Assembly: GCF_000006565.2 (NCBI RefSeq)
Contig: NC_031480.1
Coordinates: 1,876,144 to 1,940,143 of the forward strand
Source: Toxoplasma gondii ME49
Lineage: Eukaryota > Apicomplexa > Conoidasida > Eucoccidiorida > Sarcocystidae
Length of the DNA: 64,000 bases
Direction of reading: 5' to 3'
Shown: positions 59,641 through 64,000 of the stretch, in pieces
Numbering within the stretch: the stretch's first letter is position 1
Layout of the letters: every line of letters begins with the position of its first letter
Program-made: the position numbers and the translations under genes
Notes under the pieces: model-generated
Told to the model about the DNA's origin: nothing
Seen by the model: the letters and a program-made list of their open reading frames with translations, nothing else
Database searches by the model: none

Positions 59641-60661
59641 TGGTTAGAAGACGGGACGCGCATGTGAGTCAAATGTGTGGTTTTTCTGCCTTTTTCACTG
59701 CTCTTTTTCCTCAGCTTGTGTCGACGTTCCCCCGACGCTGTTTGGGAGGCCAGCCAAGCTGTTCGGCAGCAGGTCGAGAAGGGTGCTACTTTCTTCCGGT
59801 GTTTGAGTGCTTTTCGCCGAGTTGCTTTTTGCTGCACACTCTTGACGTGTTTCGCTGATGTTTTGAGTCCCGCGTTGCCTCTTGTTCTGACGGAACCGCG
59901 TTTCCTCGTTGAATTCTGCGTTACAACTGCTGCGATCGACTGGACTCGCCCGTTGCCAGCCCTGCCAGCTCGGTCCACGCTCGCTCGACTCTTGCTGAGA
60001 GGTGAGGAGCATTTTCCGTGTCTCTTCTCTCCTCCTTTGTTCCCTTTTCATATTCGGGTCCGTGTTTTCATCTCGAAGAAGAATTTCCTCTAGAAAAAGA
60101 CGGTTTTGGTTGCAAGAAAGTGGAGCTTGCCCCCTCGTTTCTTCTGCTGACAGGCCGTCTCCCTACGCTGCTGCATGTGCACATCCACCAGCCTTTCCAC
60201 ATCGTTTTTCTGTAAACGCGATTCTGAAAGAAGTCTCTCAAGGAGAAAAAAGCACCAATACGGCGTTCTGAGAGACACACAGGAAGCCCTCGAAACTCGT
60301 GCAGAGAAGACAACCTGGCCGGCAGACCTCAACGCGTGCGCCTGACGACGAGCGGCACATTCCCGGCTTTCCGGGCAGCTGGGCTTCTCACCTCTTCGCT
60401 TTTCTCTCCTCTCTGAAGCACCTTTTCTCTTCTTCCGTCTGCGCAGGGGCTCTTGAGCCTCGCCTCCTGCGCTTCGCCTACATTGTCGGAAGATTTCCTC
60501 TATGCCCGTGCTTCCGGCCCTGCACCGTTGCGAGAAACGCAGGATTCCGTTCGCCAGAGATGCACTCGTGCTTCATTGCAGATCGCAGCATTTTCTGCAG
60601 AACTCAGCTGCGCGCCGTCCGTCGCTTTTGTGCCTGGATCAGCCGCTTTTCGTCAGTTTAG
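59641..60661 (+). other. GC-richer open region, possible exons or long 5' UTR
   Basis: After a pyrimidine-rich acceptor (ctttttcctcag at 59704-59715, running out of the T-rich tract before it) one frame stays open for about 95 codons (including SPDAVWEASQAVRQQVEKGA) up to a gtgagg donor near 60001. A phase-compatible stretch follows tctgcgcag near 60446 and runs to TAG at 60659. Long minus-strand frames cover the same bases, so this may only reflect base composition. It could be an upstream exon set or a 5' UTR of the EF-hand gene. No domain is recognised. Confidence 0.28.
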
Positions 60662-61112
60662 AACCGACATGAAAGCTCCTTCCACGTAGACGCTCGGGAT
60701 GCTCGCGGCCGAGGAAAAAGCTCGAGAAAGACAACGGACACCTGTCTCCTCTCGCGTTTTTCACTTGTAATGTGGAAGTGACAGTGCGTAAAGGAAATCT
60801 CTTGACTCTGTCATTCAGGCCTGCGAGGTCTTGATTCTCCCCTGCATCGTACTTCGACTTTGTTGAGTTTCGTTGATGTCGATAAGACTTCTTGCGTAAA
60901 CCCCAACCCCTCTTCCCCCGATAGGACTCTCTCTTCCACCCGAACCACACCCTGACTGTCTGAAAAGTTTCCAAGAGAGCAGAAGCCTCGAGGCGGATCG
61001 CTGCTGTGCGAGCATGGCCAGAGCGTACAGACAGGGCAAAGACGCCAGCGGGAGAACGCGCGTTCGAGAGGAAGACTGACGAAGGTGACACGAAGAAAAT
61101 TTGTGAGACAAC
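60662..61112. promoter_or_regulatory. immediate upstream region of the EF-hand gene
   Basis: No supported exon. It probably holds the promoter and 5' UTR. The sequence gtgagaca lies 10 bases before the ATG, resembling the one directly before the SR gene ATG. Confidence 0.35.
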
Positions 61113-63748
61113 ATGCCGGAGACAAAGGGAGGGGGATATGCAGAGCGTAAGCTGCGGATCGCAGATCCTTTTGGAGATGACAATGAAATGCTGCAGCGTC
61201 TGACGGAAGAAGCCTTCAACTCTGTGTCCAATGGAAAGCCGACAATCAACCTCATGCAAGCCTCAACGGTACGTTTCTCTCGTTCTCCGAAGAAATCCAT
61301 CTGTCTGAAAACCTCCATTGCCCAGCGACAGCAACCGTGAATTAAAACGCGCATCGCACATCCGCTTGTTGATCTCCTGTTTTAACCGACGAAAAGTCTT
61401 GGTGAATTTCTGTTCCAAAAGCGCCTACAAGAGAGTATAAAACGTTGATCAAATTGCGAGAGATGCATCAAGCATCCGTGATCAACATACACGTGTAACA
61501 GGCAACGTCAGGCGCGGCTCTGTGCCTGCGTGCACGGGTGTGAGACCCTGTTGGTGTAGTAAGGAGAAGAGTGTAAGAAAAAAGGAGTTCAACATCACCT
61601 GTAAAGAGCTGAACTAGAGCACGATCGTCGAGAGCAGGACACAAACAGCGTAGGCCCTACCTTTGTATGCAAGTAGGCAGTGAACAAGAAACTTGCTAGC
61701 GTCTGCCAAGCGCCTCAGGGGTGTACGTACACCCAAAATTCGCGGGTCCTGGAGCGTCGGGGTTCACTTTCGAGGTGCTCAGCTTCTGTAAAGTCGACTT
61801 CTGTTTGCGTGCTTTTCATGTGGGCAACGGGAGGTGGAGAAAGAACAGACCAAACAGCGTTTTTGCTTCTAAGCTGTCAGTCTGGCTGTACAGAACGTCA
61901 AACCTAGTGCGAAGTGGCGAGTGAAAGTGCCTTACGTGGCGGGCTATCCGCGGGGTGTTCCTTCAGAAGAGAGAGGACCTCACGCGTTGGAAGCGCGTGC
62001 TTCGTTGCTTGTCAGAAGAACAGATGGAAAAACTGGAAGCTCGCGCTTGATCAACTGGGTTATCCCGTGGACTCGTTCATCAGTAACAACGCACGCAGAA
62101 TGAGAATCTGAAGTGTTTAAAATCGGGGAAACATAAATGTTGAGGCTTTCGTTCCTCTGACACTCACCTGGGTACGACGAGGAGTGGGAGAAGAGCCCGT
62201 GTTTTCAAAAGAGAACGTCTTCTTTTTCGGGGAACCCTTTTCAAACGAATTCGTGTAAAGCGCGTAGAGTTTGAAAAGAAATGCCACTCCGTTGCTAAAG
62301 CTCGCTACATCTGAGGCCCTGCAGGCCACGACGTTCAAATCTTCTTTCAAAGGGTCTCCTCGTCTCTTCGTCCTTGTCTTTTCTGTTTCCGCAGGGTTTA
62401 GAGTTCGCCCTCAAGCGGCTGCATCCTGTCTGCCCCCTGCCCGACAAAGTCTGGTATCCCGCGGGTACGGCCAATTGTAGAGCACGTTAACATTTAGTGA
62501 GGTGAACAACGATGAGGCAGAACTCAAATTTCTTTTCCAGTGACAACAGGGGCCTGCTGCAGAGGCTCTTAGGTGGTGTACTGCCTCTGTTCGATGGCAG
62601 TGACGAAATTCGCCCGTGTACATCGTGGGTGACGCATCCTTCGCGTTTCGTCTCAGACCGCCCTCACATGAAACGCATCTCCGAACCATATCGCACAATT
62701 CATGTTTCAGCTTTTTCACGAAACCTTTTCAAATACACATGTCTATTCAGCGACACAACTGTAAGCACGAATGCCTATATATGCAGTATATATATGTATA
62801 TATTTTATATATAGTATATGCAGATATATGCAAACTGTATGCAAAAACGTAAATCGTGGTATCATTGAAGAGTTATTTTTCTGGTCAAGGGACTTGAGAG
62901 GAATACCAAAAGTGCAGGCCCAGCAGGCGTTTCCCAGATGCGCTGTACGTACACGGCGCAACATTTCTCATCAACATGTAAATTCCTGTGCCTCGATGTA
63001 CTTGTACCTACATCTGTATACCTTCTTCTTGCATCGACTTCCAACTGCGTCGTTTTTCCATTCATGCATACGCTCTGCAATATATATACACATATACGTG
63101 TATATATATATATATGTAGTTGTGTTTGTGTGGGCAAAACGGAAGGTGTGCGTTTTGGTGTGTTGAAAGGCATTCACTGCACACCCGTGGTGTTTGCGGT
63201 GCTGTGGCTATCTCCGAAGAAGTCCGAAGAAGTCGTTTTCCGCTTCAGAAAAGAAGGCATCGGCAGCGACTTTGGTGGCACTTTCTGTGACTTTTTCTGT
63301 CGGAGTGAGGAGAGATCCGCTCTTGCCTATCTGTCTTTTTTCCTTCATCTTGAATACCTAAAAAGTCTGGAAGGGTACGAGCTGGTCCTTGGCAGCGTGG
63401 GGTAGCTTCTCGGCGATCGACGCGTGATTTTCCTCGTCTGCAGAACGACGTGTGTCGACGTGGAGAGTTCCGCACTGGTCGGCTGTGCACACCACACTCA
63501 CACAGACACGGAAGGTGTTTGCGCATTGCATGCAGACGCGGTTACACAGGAAACGAGATGGAAGCGTCTCTGCTGAGGTGGGTTTGGATGTGCGACGTTC
63601 CGAACTTTGCAGGAGAAAGGAACACTTGTCGACCCTTCACACTTCTGCCACCTGTGGTTTCGTTCGTGCTTGCACAGTTTTCAGAAACTACGACTTGGAC
63701 CGCGATGGCGAGATCGACAAAGAGGCCTTTATCGACATTCTTCAGCAG
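61113..63748 (+). CDS. EF-hand protein, 5' part, continues past the window
   Basis: Exon 1 (61113-61268) begins MPETKGGGYAERKLRIADPF, exon 2 (62395-62464) encodes GLEFALKRLHPVCPLPDKVW, and exon 3 (63678-63748) encodes FRNYDLDRDGEIDKEAFIDI. Phases match throughout (0, 1, 0), with donors gtacgt, gtacgg and gtacaa. Exon 3 is a Ca-binding loop of the form DxDxDG-x-I, but loop position 12, normally Glu, reads Ala, with Glu at position 11. Residues 25-70 look like a preceding degenerate EF-hand (helix, NGKPTINLMQAS, helix). No signal peptide is present. It is probably a cytosolic or cytoskeletal Ca sensor; the family is not fixed because the C-terminus lies beyond 64000. Confidence 0.65.
62775..62826. 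repeat. TA-rich low-complexity tract in the EF-hand gene intron
   Basis: Interrupted TATA/TATG units inside intron 2. Confidence 0.85.
63079..63117. repeat. (AT)n tract in the EF-hand gene intron
   Basis: Two AT runs separated by acacatatacgtg inside intron 2. Confidence 0.85.
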
Positions 63749-64000
63749 GTACAAACTGCAGCGAACAGCCGGCAGACCCTTGCGACCGGAGATCCGGGGG
63801 TCGATGACCAGAAATTCGCTGAAAGCAGTATTCCATGTTGTTTAGGAAACAAGGAAGGCCCACACGCCGACAGAAAAACGAGGCACGATGCCACCTCGAT
63901 ACACTTGTGCAAACACCCAGAAACGTCCAACTTATGGACACATGTGCACACACCGCCAATATGCATCGGCAAATACATTTGCGTACATATTTATTTATAT
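63749..64000. other. intron 3 of the EF-hand gene, to window end
   Basis: It starts at the gtacaa donor after exon 3. No acceptor with a phase-0 exon was recognised before the window ends. Confidence 0.45.

Noticed and set aside
60639..61259. 206-codon minus-strand frame
   Set aside because: It overlaps the EF-hand gene exon 1 and its upstream region in antisense, with no domain and no ATG-supported start.
1..64000. CRISPR arrays, insertion sequences, operons and ribosome binding sites
   Set aside because: The window is eukaryotic nuclear DNA; none of these structures is seen.

Overview
The window is nuclear DNA of a coccidian apicomplexan, most like Toxoplasma gondii or a close relative such as Hammondia or Neospora. 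The evidence is intron-split genes with GT-AG junctions, a eukaryotic eS27 protein, an SR splicing factor, an RNA polymerase III subunit, a nuclear-encoded bacterial-type bL17 with a bipartite (apicoplast-style) leader, YGCATGCR motifs upstream of a ribosomal protein gene as described for Toxoplasma, and a short mitochondrial cox1-like insertion. Species-level identity is inference. No rRNA, tRNA, CRISPR array, operon or intact transposon was seen.

Eight gene models rest on long open frames, matching splice phases or family homology. In order they are: a 373-aa novel protein with SSPR motifs (9533-11363, +); a putative secreted acidic protein (12829-13596, -); a 483-aa signal-peptide/coiled-coil/membrane protein (15941-18599, +); an SRSF1-like SR protein (20445-22361, -); a DCTN6 (dynactin p27)-like left-handed beta-helix protein (24304-26417, +); ribosomal protein eS27 (36886-38486, +); RNA polymerase III subunit RPC6 (41802-50993, -); and ribosomal protein bL17 with a 432-residue N-terminal extension (53012-56566, +). 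An EF-hand gene begins at 61113 (+) and runs off the right end.

The left 36 kb is hard to read. It has lower GC, short open frames and short candidate introns. There I assembled several low-confidence small multi-exon models (513-1512 +, 2363-3458 -, 3717-4577 -, 6274-7017 +, 15283-15889 +, 27644-27732 -, 32973-33072 +, 34200-34430 +), plus one in the right half (40852-41278 +). Each has phase-compatible exons, but any one could be chance without RNA evidence.

The recognised genes are housekeeping: translation in the cytosol (eS27) and organelle (bL17), Pol III transcription (RPC6), splicing (SR protein) and dynein-linked transport (DCTN6-like). The unrecognised ones mostly look secreted or membrane-associated. 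SR/DCTN6-like and RPC6/bL17 are divergent pairs that share 2-kb intergenic promoters, and eS27 and RPC6 converge. Points most worth a second look: a tandemly duplicated 3' splice site in the SR gene that would insert 18 in-frame residues into RRM1; opposite-orientation GATA/TATC arrays flanking RPC6 exon 6; the giant extension on bL17; and the cox1 fragment near 58.3 kb.
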